Notes: generated from the sequence alone by a model not told the origin. Counted from the stretch's first letter, positions 13,267 through 26,378 are shown. The stretch is 64,000 nt of DNA from Lytechinus pictus (GCF_037042905.1 NC_087254.1:23785103-23849102), one strand, 5' to 3'. Program-made: numbers and translations.

Positions 13267-13412
13267 TAGATCGATCGACTAATATAATATATATGCAATA
13301 TTGTATTTCTTAACTGAATATTTCAGTTAACAAATACAATTTCATACAATCTATGCTTATAGTGGTGGAAGGTAAATCCCCGAGATCATCCAATCGTTGA
13401 AATTTCTTCAAG

Positions 13413-16400
13413 ATGTCTGTGTCCAAAGAAGAAACTGATGGAGAATATGACGTCATCGTGATTGGGGCGGGGCTCTCTGGTCTTACAGCTGCGTATCACT
13501 TGAAAAGGACCGTCGAGGGATGTAAGGTTCTTGTGTTAGAAGCAAAAGGTTGGTAGTTCAAATCATTGACGTCCTGGAAGAGGTTTGTGGTGGCGGGGAG
13601 GGTGGCTCTCGCAGGGGTCGGGGTGGGGGTAATGGAGACCCCAAATAATGTCACTAAAGTTCTTGATAAATAATAGAAATGTATTTCTCAACATCCGATG
13701 TTTCATCTATTCCTTCAGTGTCTGCCTGATTATACTTTTTTGTTTGCGCATGTCTAAGTAATGACCCACTCGACAGTATAGAAAATGTGAATTCTGGCTC
13801 ACTAATTGCTTCAGTTGCTGCACACCCTATGCACCCACTCAGTATGCATGGTATGCAAATTAAGCAACCTCGATATTTTTCCTCGTATCGCGGACCGATT
13901 TTGATTCTTTGTAGTAAATTCAACTTATTCAATCCATCAAGATCAAGCCAATTTCTTTCAAATGCATCTTTCTTACAGATAGGGTTGGAGGAAGGACTCT
14001 AACTGTTCCACTCAAATGCTCTAATGGGACAGACCAATGGGATTTAGGAGGGCAGTGGGTATGCAGGTATGAACACTATCGTTGGCCCTCACACACTATA
14101 TGTAGAATAAAAAGGGCATTTCTAATCCCATCATGGGCGAATCTTTCAATTTTACTTCCGGAACAAAATATCTGGCCATTTTCCCTTCAACCAATAATAT
14201 TGAATTTCAGTATACAGCCGCGTTATGAGCCTAAATCTTTGTTTGGAGCGGCCAGCCCTGACGTATTGGGCAAAATATCTTCAAAAATCCGAGTGAGCGA
14301 AAAGAGCAAACAAAGATTTGGACATTTTATAATTTTTTTTTTTACTGAGATTTAGAGATAGCATTCAGAATGTGATACAACATTTTACCATTTTCCTTTC
14401 CTTTTCTTTACCCCCTTGTTGTCTTAGTTGTAAATTTTTTTGGGGGCGTGGCTCCCAAGCCCCCTCCCCCCATCTGTACGACAGCGCTCAATCGAAAATA
14501 ATATGGACATTAAATGTAATTCTCGGATGCATCTTTCTATTTCATTTTCAGAACACAGCATCATGTCCTTTGGCTTCTCAACGAACTTGGAATCGAGGTT
14601 TATCCTCAGAAATCCAACGGTACCAAACTCATTCAGAGTGGTAACAATGCAAAGATCAATACTTACCAAGGTGATATACCAGCTTTGCCTCTTCATGTTC
14701 TTCTTGATCTTCTTAACTTTGAAAGAAAGGTAATGCCATTGTATTCATGCTTATTCATTATGTCTAATTTGAATATTCGACTTCATTACATTTTGAATTT
14801 CCAACTTTGAAAAAGCTAATTATATGTATTATTTTGTCTCCATGATAACACATTATACTGTACGTAGAGCGCGCAAATTATTGGCCAATCAGAGGCTGAT
14901 GAGACTGATAATTACAAAATAGTGTGTTCATACTAGGAACAAAGAAATGTGTCGTTTTAGGCAATCTGAAAAAGACTGGGAATTATATGTAACATATATA
15001 TATCACATATATAATATATATGTATATATATGAAATAAAAGGGACTCTCTTTTTAATAATTTAATAATATCCCAATTATGACACACAACAAAATAAAATG
15101 ATTAATTTGTTAGAAGGAAGAACAATCTACATTGATAATTGATAAAATGGTCAGATGATATTTGACATAAAAATCTTTGTCACAATTAAACATTACATAA
15201 CTATGATTCTTCTTATCACCTCGATGGACGCGATCCAACGTCTGTCTGTTCCCAATTTATTTTGCAGACTGATGCACTTTCAAGAGAAATACCATGTGAT
15301 GAGCCATGGAGAGCTAAACATGCAAATGATTATGATGGAATTACCTTCGAACAATTCCTTGCCAGAGAAACATGGACAGAAGGTGGGTTCATAAATCTCA
15401 TTACTTTCGCCCAAATTTCATGTGGGGGCAAACTTGAAAAATAGATAAATAAAAAGTGAGAGGCTCAAAGATAGATAGAGAGAGAGAGAGAGGGAGAATG
15501 TTTTGATCGTTTTGAAATTAAGATCTAAATGGGCGATAGGCCCTTTATTTTATATTGTATTAAAAGCAGGTTTGACATAATTATTTTACCCTTTCCTTTC
15601 ATTCTTCTTCTTTTCCTCGTTTTCTTTTTTCTTTTCTTTAACCGTGAAACTTTACGTTTATCGTTGTAGGGGCTAGGAACATGGTGAAAGGAGCCTTCGA
15701 AGTCGTCAATGGTTCTGGAGTGAGAGGTTACAGTGCCCTAAATTATCTATTTTATGTCAGTTCGGGTATTAGCAACCGAAGTCTCTACGACAACAAGAAT
15801 TCTGGAGCACAGGAGGATAAAATAAAGGTAGGTCTCTACTGTACTGTCAAATGCCGAGCAACAACAACATATAAAGGTAATTTTTGTTATCTCGTTCGCT
15901 AGCCCAGTTCACCATGTTCGGCACCTCAAAATGTATTACCTGTTACTCCACTGGTATTGATATCATTTGGAAATATGGTCTACATCAGAACTTTAGAATG
16001 GACCAGGTTTTTTTTTTTTTTTTTTTTTTTTTGGGGGGGGGGGGCTGATTTTTAATGTTACAAGTAGGATATACCTTCAAAAACTTCATTGATATGGCTT
16101 CGTTACCTTCGTCAGTTACTTTTTTAGTAACGATACCTGGATTTTTTTTGTGATATTGACTTAATGACGCATCAGTATGATCATTACATACCTCTACATT
16201 TATATCTATCAAAATAATTAAATCTTATAGGGAGGGGCACAATCCATCAGCACTAAATTACGGGAAACTATTGGTCAATCCAATGTGCTACTTTCTGAAC
16301 CAGTGGTCAGCGTCGATCAAAACTCAGGATCAACGGTCAAAGTTCGAACCCTCTCAGGAAAGTCTTTCTCCTGCAAATACATCGTCAACGCAATCCCAAT

Positions 16401-19400
16401 GAACTGTTCAGGTAATATGCCCTTTATTTCAATTTGTGTCTTGTGATCAATTAGACCAACACTATTAGGCCCACACACCTGTTATTATCACCGTTATTTT
16501 TTGAAGGGTGGCGCTACAGCCTGGGCGACAGGTGCTACCACCCCTTCGTTAATGAGGTGAACCAGAAAGGGGAAGAAAAGAAGACGATGAAAGTGATGTC
16601 TTGGCCGTAGGCCTTAACTTCCTAATGCATGTTATTAGTTGAAAAATAAGTAACACCACCTCAAAAGCTAATTCAGACGAGTCTCCCTGACATGCAATAA
16701 GATTTCTCTGACAGTGTAGCCCCTATACTTGTTGTATGTGTCTGATTTGAATAATGCTATTACTATTTCGACTTACAGGTTAATCTCTCTCTTTCTCTCT
16801 TTCATTTTACTTGCCTCATCTTGAACATTCAGAAACTATCCAATACATACCCAAACCACCACTGAAACGCCAGATGCTTATGAGTTACACGAGAAGTGGA
16901 AACCTCTTAAAGTTTATTGCAACATACAAAACAGTGAGTTCTCCCGATTAGATATCATAGATTTTACGTTTATTCCAATGATTGGCAAATTTTTTAGATT
17001 AATTAAGAAATGACAACACTTTGTGGACCACTTGGAATTCAAATGGCTGAAAACGACACCAAGAAAAAAATACAGAGACATAAGATACTACACAATGATT
17101 GTGACGCATTTTGATGAGAAAAAGTTTTGCTTACTTCAGATGAATAATGTGTATAATATCCTATACAAAAGTTTTGGTGATGTACGTCGATTAACATTTC
17201 TTCCCATACTTTGAGTCATAATATAGCACAATGAAAATGTGAATAATAAAAATATATAGTTGACGAGATATGTAAGTTTCAACCCCACAAAATGTATAGG
17301 CCACACGTCTGCCATAAAATACATAACCAATAAGTGGGCGTTCTCTGATTCACTTGGAATAATTTTGTGAATATATTTTCTGTTTCTCGAAGGCATTTTG
17401 GCGTGACAAAGGATATTCTGGTGAGATTATTAACTCCTCGAATAATAGTCTTTCACCTAACGATGTAGGACCATTGATCTATGTTTGTGATGCTACATCG
17501 TGGAAAGGTAGCCCTGCCTTGGTGGGTTTTATCAACAACCCAATATATTGGAGCAACGTAGAGGTACGAGTAAAATCTAGCCGATCATCTCTCCATAGTA
17601 ATTTTGTTTTCTTCACCACTTATTATTGCGTCATCATCTTATGCATACTCATAAGTCGTTTACATTGTTTCTGCCCAAGGACTCTTTTCCCCTTGGCGAT
17701 ATGAAATTTGATCCATGACAGTGGACAGTGTAGCCATTCATGTGTAGCCTCTTGCTGATCATCATGATCACGGTGGTTCGTTCCGCCCGTTAAAAAGAAA
17801 ATAGCGGTGAAATGCAGATGCATATGTGCAATCATCCAAAGAGTATAGATCTAACCGATGGAATGTCTAGGGTTAAGCTAATAAAGTTGTTTTGTTAGAA
17901 ATGATAATAAATTCATCTCATCTTTGGCCTGCATATTACTTCTTTGATAGGATCAGGATAGGAGAAGTGCTATTCTGAAGCATCTAGAAAGATTCCTGGG
18001 ATCTGAAGCTTTGACACCGATTGATTTCAGGGAAAAGGTAAATACTAATTATGAAACTTCTTAACTTGGCCTGACAGCTATCAACATGGGCCAACTGCTG
18101 GCGATATCTCAGTAGCTATAATCATCGAACCACCACCAGCATTTCAATACAACACTGCCTTCATCCCACCGCTGCCACCACTGCAATAGATCCCACTGCT
18201 GCCGCATCCCAATAGATCTCACTGCTGCCACCATCTCAGTAGATCACATTGCTGGAACATCCCAATAGATCCCACTGCTGCCACCATCTCAATAGATCCT
18301 ACCACTGCCACATCTCAATAGATCCCACTGCTACTATCATCCCAATAGATCCCACTGCAGCCACCATCTCAGATCAATGGATCTTACCACTGCCACCGTA
18401 ATAGATCCCATTGCTGCTATCATCCCAATAGATCCCACTTCTGCCACCATCTCAATAGATTCCACTGCTCCCATTATCCCAATAGATCCTACCACTGCCA
18501 CATCTCAATAGATCCCACTGCTGCTGCCATTATCCCAATAGATCCCACTGCTGCCATTATCCAAATAGATCCCACTGCTGCCACCATCCCAATAGATTCC
18601 ACTGCTCCCATTATCCCAATAGATCCTACCACTGCCACATCTCAATAGATCCCACTGCTGCTGCTATCATCCCAATAGATACCACTGCTGCCACCATATC
18701 AATAGATCCAAGGAGATTTAAACTGTTTAAATCTCCTTGATAGATCCCACTTCAGCCACTATCTTAATAGATCCCACTGGTACCACAATCTTAATAGTTC
18801 CAATCGCTACTACCATCATAATGTACTCTAATTAGATAATTGCCCAATGTTTAATCAAATGTATTATTATGGTGTAATATTTTATATTAAAACTTTAATC
18901 TTTAAGATTAATGAAAAAATAATGCACAGGTTAAAATTATATAAATCTATCTCATTCCTTATATCTTTCACCATAAGAACACATTTTAATAATTGTTCAC
19001 AAGTCAAATACATCATAATATATTAATAAAAAATATATATGCTTGTTCTACTGTGAGAATGTTATAGAATATTGAATAGAACTGAAATTGATTTCACATT
19101 TATAAAATGAAGATATATTCCTCAAACATGATGACATTACACAGATGGAGTCATCATAATTGTATTTTTCATGTAAATAGCATTGGGCTGATGAACCTTA
19201 CAATGGAGGGTGTCCAGTCAATGTGATGATGACGGGTGCTGCTGAATACTGGGATGAAATCAGATTGCCTTTTGATCGGCAAGTATACCAATCACTAAGT
19301 TAATACTCTGTAATCATGATTGTACTTTAGGCATTTGTGAGTTGACTCCTTCCAATCTCTTGATCAATATTTACATCGATAATTACAGCCTCGTGATATT

Positions 19401-20539
19401 TTTATCATGCATAGATATCCTGAGGGAGTGTTGTTTGTTCTTTACAATTCATCAAACAATAATTATCTAGACATATGTCTATGATTGAAATATATAATTA
19501 TCATTCTGAATTAGGAAAAAGACCGCTTTAGCCAAGGAATGGGACCATAATTAAATTTATCTTAAAGTAAAATAGCATGGTTCATAATATTCGACACACA
19601 GGTTCTTCCAAAACCAATGTTGTCCAAATTTAACTGTGTTTTTTTTTCTTAATAAGTATCATGTGTGGGAGGGCACTATCATATCATATCGAACTAATAC
19701 TCCCTGTAACCGGCGGTCTGCTTCACGAAGCAATCAGTGATTTACACTTGCAAGTATTTGAAGGAGCTTATAACAATCAATAGTCAGTAAAAAAATCACT
19801 GATGATATGGTCCCCATGTCATCATTTCATGAAGTTTGTCAGCACTGACAAGCTGTCATTTTCTGTAGGTTAATACCTAGTTCCTACTCACTGTCACAAT
19901 TCAAATGGCGGTCTTAATTGTAGTGATCTTATCAGATAGAATCAGATCAGTTGTGGCAATTGTATTGATTGTTAAAAAAAATTGAAATATTTTTGTAATC
20001 AGATTAATAGGAAAGGCCAATCTTGGCATTCATAAAGGATCGCACAACAGTGGGAAGGAGGTATCAACTAGTAACTATAGGAGACCAGTGACTCAGCAAA
20101 TCACAAGGAAGGATTTCACTGAAATTGTCAATGCTGACAAACACCCCCTAGTTGTCCCTGAATGTAGTCTAATATAGGAATTTTATAATTCAGTACTCAA
20201 AGGGTTAACATCACATTGGACCTTCATTTCAGAGTACATTGGGCAGGTACGGAGACGGCCACACACTGGATGGGGTACCTGAGTGGCGCTGTGCAGTCTG
20301 GTCTAAGAGCTGCAGATGAGGTAGTCAACAGGCTAGGAGTCTCTGAGGAAACCAGGAACAACAGTTCAGACCTTCTCAAGTCACTTGACAGTCCTGGAGA
20401 TGATGAACGGAGATCAACGGTTGGCTGGACGAGTCAAGGATTGGTGTGGGTGTGGACCTTTGGGAAGGTTGGGCTGGGGTTGGGTTTAGCTGGGCTGGTA
20501 GGTGCTGGAGTTCAGGCATGGATTCAAGGCCATGGTTAA
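13413..20539 (+). CDS. Flavin-containing monoamine oxidase-like protein, complete, 11 exons, 539 aa
   Basis: The protein oxidatively deaminates amines with FAD and O2; by family it sits on the outer mitochondrial membrane. Coding exons are 13413-13548, 13979-14066, 14552-14729, 15268-15382, 15670-15827, 16231-16411, 16833-16933, 17393-17563, 17951-18037, 19181-19278 and 20233-20539. All junctions keep frame and total 1620 nt including the stop. Seen in the translation: dinucleotide-binding GAGLSG (residues 18-23), EAKDRVGGRT (43-52), DLGGQW (67-72), GGAQ at the start of exon 6, [11 protein letters not shown] at the start of exon 8, YNGGC with Cys416 where MAO links FAD covalently, and AGTETATHW (442-450). 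A hydrophobic C-terminal stretch (about 507-535) fits the MAO tail anchor. The length matches MAO-A/B (about 520-527). The start is the first ATG before the FAD motif. Oddities: the intron 10 donor is GC, and Pro417 replaces the usual Tyr after the flavin Cys. Exact substrate is unknown. Confidence 0.93.
18140..18805 (+). repeat. Minisatellite in MAO intron 9
   Basis: About two dozen degenerate copies of a roughly 20-30 bp unit related to CAATAGATCCCACTGCTGCC and ACCATC. Units vary in length, with CTGCTGCTGC expansions and CTGCTCCCATTATC variants. A short palindrome, GGAGATTTAAAC/GTTTAAATCTCC, interrupts it at about 18714-18737. Confidence 0.85.
19279..19284 (+). promoter_or_regulatory. GC-type 5' splice site (GCAAGT) of MAO intron 10
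   Basis: Exon 10 must end at GATCG so that joining to the exon at 20233 yields the [11 protein letters not shown] frame. The intron then opens GCAAGT, the consensus of the rare GC-AG intron class. Using the downstream GT inside GCAAGTAT gives a shifted frame that soon stops, so GC is favoured. Confidence 0.8.
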
Positions 20540-22125
20540 GTATTCACAAAGCGATTTCTGAGTGATGGTGGAAATCACTGCTAAGACGGTTAATTAAATA
20601 CTACTCTTCTCATTTTCAGTAGGATTCGACTATCGACAATCAACTAAGATATAGATCAGGTGATGGATCAAGAGTCACATAAAGGGGCATGTACATGTAT
20701 ACTCTCCCTTGGCTCAAAATTGTCAAAATGTCACAAAAACCATGCAAAGGTACGAAGTTACAGGCAAAGATATGGTTGGGACATTGAACTGTGATATTTG
20801 TTTAGAATTGTCAAGCTAAATAAGAAATGAATAAACAAATTAAAAATGAATAAGTAGTATTTTATAGTTAATGCTTCACATGTTGACATTTGCCAGCAAT
20901 AGTTGTTTGCGATCAGAACTAATCATTCTAACTTGATATTGATATCTTAAAAAGTAAAATATAAGATTATTTAAGGACGTGGTTACACCGAATATACAAA
21001 ATGAATGTCAACTATGCAATTTACCAACTCTTGAGGAAAGGAGACTAGCACTGTGAAGTAAATTTGAAAAATCATTTGCAAATCACCCAGCGGAAATTCC
21101 TGATATCATCACCCATCGATGTGACGACGGATATAATCCACCCGGGTACTATAAAAATGTCCCCCAAACCCATTATCCCAATACATATTCCTGACTTTGG
21201 ATGGTTTTGAGTGATTTTAATGTAATAAAGTGCCATATTTCCCACCAATTGAACGTAAAAAAAAATTATGGTCATCTGATAGAAGAAGTTGTTAACATTC
21301 ATTTCAGGGGGACGGAAATTCTATCTGAATCAATGCTTGTCTTTGATACACATTTGTTTGTGAAAAAAGGGTATGATACAGGGAATTCTGCGTGTTATAA
21401 GGGTGCGCGCGTGCAGCGAGGACCTTCTGTCCGCTAGTTTTCCATAAGTTTGATTCTTACTGAATTTGTTCATATTAATAGCTGTTTTTCATGTTTGATT
21501 GCCATTATTTGTACATCGACACATTTTTAAATTGAATAAGATGCATATTGATAAATGGAATTATGCTATTAAGTTTATTGTACATAAATACATTGAAAAT
21601 GATAACATCAGAGAGGGACTTACATAGTTCCACTACCCCCCCCCCCCAAAAAAAAAAAAGGAAAATGAAAGGGAAAGGGAAAATGGTGCCATGAAAACTG
21701 ATAATTGCCCTTGAAGAAAGATGTTGTATATACAGAATTCAATTTTTAGCTCAGTGGAAATCTTTTCGCATTAAAACAGATTCTTTATTACGATCCATTC
21801 TGTATTATACCAAATAGGATTTTTTTTAAAAATGTACAGAAAATAACTACGCAAGTCTGTCATAAACATTTTGTTGGTTCAAGAATATAGAAAATCTTTA
21901 CCAATTAAGTGTAAGTTTCTGGAAGATTTTTTTTCTGTCTTTGTTTTAATATGTAGTCATAAGCTATCATAAATATTGCATTGAATACCCTGCCTGAATT
22001 TCGGCATTCCAGAATGAAATAGATTAGCCTAAATCCTATATGAGTGCGCAACAACCAAGCAAGTATTATGGAAACATCAAAGTTGTATAGAGCTATGATT
22101 TGGTCCATACAAGGAAATACTTAGG
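20540..22125. other. 3' flank of the complete MAO gene
   Basis: AATAAA at 20830-20835, about 290 bp after the stop codon, is a plausible poly(A) signal. Beyond it the DNA is AT-rich with a C-run and A-run near 21640-21660. No conserved coding frame was found. Confidence 0.5.
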
Positions 22126-22368
22126 TACACTGTAAAAACGGTGGTGTTAAAACTGACACCAGTTGGTGTTAATAGAGGACCACACCCTGAGGTGTTAAAA
22201 TTACACCATAGAGATTGAACATAACACCAAAGAGTGTAAATATAACAACCAAATGTGTTGTAATAACACCTATAGGTGTTAAACTAACACTGTCCATTTA
22301 ACACCGGTGTAAAATAACTGGTGTGGTCCTCTATGTACACCGGTTAACACCACTGTTTTTGCTGTGTA
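22126..22368. mobile_element. Small palindromic MITE, ~240 bp
   Basis: The ends read TACACTGTAAAAACGGTGGT and, inverted, ACCACTGTTTTTGCTGTGTA. The AGAGGACCACACC segment also recurs inverted. The interior has several GGTGTTAA/TTAACACC words. TA at both ends fits a TA-targeting element. It is non-coding. Confidence 0.75.
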
Positions 22369-24775
22369 TGATTATAATTGATGATAAAGTGCAAAGAAGA
22401 GTGCAGTGTGATGAGTTTTATGAAGTAAAAATAGTTCTTATTGCTACTTTTTGCTTTAACCACTGCAGTTTTATTTTATGTCCCAGAGCTTGTCACTTAT
22501 ACAAACATTTTTTTCATTTTAATTTTATTTAATTTTATACTTTATTTTGTATTTCAAGTTTGTTTTTAAAGTTGAAGTACAATTTAAAAAGAGTCTGGCT
22601 AAACTAAGCAGTCTACCTTGTAATTATGTGTCCTTTTCTTTACATAACACCCAAGGAATCACATGCGATAGGTCATGAAAAGGAGTTCACAATAACCCAC
22701 CCACCCCTCTATCATACATGGATAATATAGAAAATATATGAAAAAATATTTAGCTAACCCACATTGACGAAAAGAAATCCATAAATAAGAATATTTATAT
22801 CTTTTAAGACTCATGTTTATTCCTTTTCTTGTCTTGACGAGTCATTTACATGATAATATTGCAAGTTGATCCCTACATGCTTCAAGAATACATGTACACT
22901 AGTCCACATGAATATATTTAATCAATATAATATCCAACTTGTTTTCTGGATTTGTTACATATATTAGATATTATCATACACTGATTGAACAAAGAAATTT
23001 TACTGATTATTTAAAATATATTTAATAATATCAATATATTTCATTACACATTCATATGTTAAAACATGAGGAAGTTATTTTGTAAACCAATATATCTAAA
23101 ATCTATCTGTTTATTTTTATCCGAGAAAATTGATGAATAATCTTATTGTCAACCACTCAACTCCGTATACAAAGAGACCAATTTTAGGCTTTCACCCATC
23201 TTATCTTTTAAATTCTTCATGCTTGATATTCTTAATCCCGCAATATACATACTACAATAAACTTATATATCTGGTAAAAACGTCTCTACCAAACTAAACC
23301 ACTTATGTCAGCTTGCTTCATACATGTAATATATATTAGCAGCGTAGAAGTAAAAACTTTCAGTTGATTTATTTTGGTACCTAGACAAGCAAAACCCAAA
23401 CATTTTAAACTTTGGCAAATAATTAGAAATAACAATCAGGTAAACAATAGAAAATATCCACAATTTACAACATTTACAAAGCACTTTTACTTGAACATAG
23501 CTACCACAAGCATACCGTTTTATTTTCATGCTAGAATATTGCTGTGCCTTGTGAAATGCGCAAATATTCCTACACCACAGACTAAGCCACATACACTACA
23601 TGTTGACAGTCTATTTCATTTACATGTATATAGAAGATATTGTGGATTACCTGTGATTATTTCAATTTGAGATATCTAGATTCTTTGACTTCAACTCATG
23701 TGTTTACACCATTTCTAGGTAGTAAAATTAATTCTCTTTCAAATGGAAAAGTTAATGGCCATAACAAAACAGTATGATTCAATTTCCAAATATTAGCTCA
23801 GATTTTTCACTTACGAAACACATTTATCATTACTACCATATCAGTATATGAGAATGTAAAATTATAATTCATAAACCACTACTCATATATTTATAAAACT
23901 TTATGTTTACAGTTACAGACTGAGCTTTTTTTTCAAAATGTTAACAGAACTTTGAACTTAGAAAAAGAGTGTTGGGGGGGGGGTTGAGCAATTGTTGACA
24001 CATAACATTACAGTGCCACTGCTCTCTCTGCAATCTGCTTGTTATACACATATGATATATACTTTGGATAGATCAAAATATAATAATGGATGAAATATAT
24101 AACTCTGCTTTGGACAAAAAAATATAATCAGGTATATGTTCATGGTCTACCATAGATTTATGATTAATGTACAAATATACCAGGCTTCGAAACGGCACAG
24201 TGGGGAATTATTCATCCGAAGTTGGCCTGGCAATTAATATTGCCAGCCCAACCAAGGACTGAATGATTCCCACTAATACTTAAAAAAAAATTGTTTTATA
24301 TCCCTTCTTAAAGTATGAACAACAAATTTTGGTAATATTGTCCTAGCTGGTCAGCATTCCCATTCTGGACCAAATTTGTTCCACCACTGCACTCAGCCAA
24401 ACCTGATCAGTATCTATGCTGCTACATTGCAAGGGCTGCCCACTAGATAAAACTAACTGTTGCACCATGCCCAAGACAAGGTGAGAGCTTTAAATAGTTT
24501 TTAATATTTTTTTCCAGACCAGAAGTTTACATAGCGAAAGGTTATCTATTATCACCAACCAATAATTCAGAATACTCATGAGTATTAATGGAAGGGATAT
24601 AGTATGAATTATGAGTGATTTCTTTGTCACAGTACAAGTGGCATTTTTGTAACAAGATAGAAGGGAAGAAAAATAGGGAAAGAAAGAGCGAACATGAGAC
24701 GAGTACAATTATTCTTCAGAACGAAGATGAATAAGAATGCTTACACAAAATAACTGATGAGATTTCCTTGAACTA
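22369..24775. other. AT-rich intergenic DNA
   Basis: It contains probable 3' untranslated sequence of the minus-strand HGS exon at its right side, a G-run near 23970, and otherwise short AT-rich frames without family resemblance. I see no further gene. Confidence 0.4.
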
Positions 24776-25501
24776 TTATTCGAAAGAAATCAATGTGTCC
24801 TCACGTTGCTGCTGAGGAGGGGGCTGTTGCATGCCAGGGGGTGGTTGCTGTTGTTATTGCATACCAGGGGGAACCATCTGCTGCATGCCACCTGCACCCA
24901 TCATCTGTTGCTGGCCCTGTGGTTGATATTGTTGTGGCGCTGGAGATCCATATTGACCTTGTGGTGGAACTTGCCCTTGTGGTGGCACCTGCCCTTGTGG
25001 TGGCACTTGCGCTTGTGGCGGTACCTGGCCTTGCGGTAGAGCACTGGCCATAGCTTGCATGTTGTAGGGGTTGCCTGCTTGTGGCTGGTATTATGGTTGC
25101 TGTTGTTGCTGCGGTGGCGGCTGCTGCTGCTGCCGATAGTCAAGCGATGAGTGAGGTGACCCGAAGCTCTGATTCATGCTACCAGGTTGAGGCTGCGTTT
25201 GTTGCTGCTGTTGTTGCTGCTGGGGAGGAGCACCATATTGCCCAGTAGGATAGCCTCCACCACCAGCCATTGGTTGCTGAAATTGTTGCTGCTGCTGTTG
25301 GGGTGGCATTTGTTGTGGTGGTGGTGGTGCGGGCTGTTGCTGTTGTTGGAGCGGTACCTGGTAGCCTGAAGGAGGTTGGTTGTAACCCACCTGGGTGGTT
25401 GGCTGGCCAGCATCCATCTGGGTGATAGGAGGGGGCGGACCATTGGGGTAACTCCCCTGGGGTGGGGCCATCCCATAGGGGGCATGGGAAGGGGACCCAT
25501 A
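24776..25501 (-). pseudogene. HGS: Last exon of HGS/Hrs (endosomal sorting, ESCRT-0), with two in-frame stops
   Basis: HGS binds ubiquitinated cargo on endosomes and recruits clathrin. On the minus strand an acceptor (TTTTATTTTACAG) precedes a phase-0 exon starting YGSPSHAPYGM. About 240 codons of Gln/Pro-rich sequence follow, with PYNMQAMASALP (human HGS has a similar YNMQ..MT.LP block), PQGQVPP repeats, and a C-terminal EDTLISFE, matching the clathrin-box position of vertebrate HGS (LISFD). The frame is otherwise conserved but has TAA at 25091-25093 and 24854-24856, both where CAA (Gln) is expected. If the first stop is real, the protein loses about 105 residues including the clathrin box. 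No VHS, FYVE or UIM exon was recognised upstream on this strand, so this may be an orphan, decayed exon. Sequencing error or a haplotype variant is also possible. Confidence 0.72.
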
Positions 25502-26378
25502 CTGTAAAATAAAATAACAAAAAGTCAATTAAATGGACCGAGGTCTTCTTGCAAGTCAATGTTTGTCAAATTTCACCCCAAACTTAATTAAACCAAACTA
25601 GATAGACATATTATTTGTGTGTGATGCAAAAAAGTCAATATGATTGTTAAAAAAATTGAAATTTCTTTCTCATGAAATACAGAGCATATGAAACTGACTG
25701 AATATAGTGTCAAATTACCTCCATGTGTATTGATTATGAACATTTGTATATTATATTTCCTATTCGTATCGTTTTAATCAATTTGAGATTTCCATATTTT
25801 ACTTGTACATATGTATTTTTAATGGAAATAAATGAATGAAATGAAAAATTTATTATCACAAAGTCATATTTCAAATGTACCTTATAAAAGCTACACAATA
25901 TCCGCAATAAAGATGACACACGCACATAACATAGAATGACCCCATAAACTGCAAAAATAAATTTCTTATGAATATGGAAAAATAAACCTATAATACTTAC
26001 AGACTGAATAATCAAAATTAAGGAGATTGTAGGTATAGTCCCAGCATGTGATTTGCTTCTATTATCATGATTATCACGATAATTCAAGAAATCTATATAG
26101 GTATACCATGGAATGGTTATAGAGCGATGCAGATAAATAGTTTGCGAAGGAGGAATATTTATTGGAAATTATTCTTCAAAAGGAATATTATAGATTCCAA
26201 TTGTCAAAATTGAAGTATTGCATGCATATAGTGTTTTGAGCCGCATACCGATGGATTTTGCTATTTTCTTCTCTCTTTTAAATAAATTTGACTTCAAACA
26301 TCGGCATTTTTGTCACACCATTAACAACAAATACATCCGTCTATATATACTATATTCAAATCGGATAAAGTGTGACTT
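25502..26378. other. AT-rich DNA upstream of the HGS exon
   Basis: If the HGS gene is intact this is intron. No second HGS exon, repeat array or RNA gene is visible. Confidence 0.35.

Larger units (their letters stand above)
9095..16295. repeat. Right arm of the large inverted repeat
   Basis: Mirrors the left arm base for base, with scattered substitutions and indels, up to 16295, which pairs with position 1. It carries MAO exons 1-5 and part of exon 6. It uniquely holds a foldback element (10870-13266) whose empty site is seen in the left arm near 3935. The right arm continues outside the pairing seen here only because the left arm is cut by the window edge. Confidence 0.9.

Noticed and set aside
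18140-18805. CRISPR-like array
   Set aside because: Units are degenerate, contiguous and lack unique spacers; it is a minisatellite in a eukaryotic intron.
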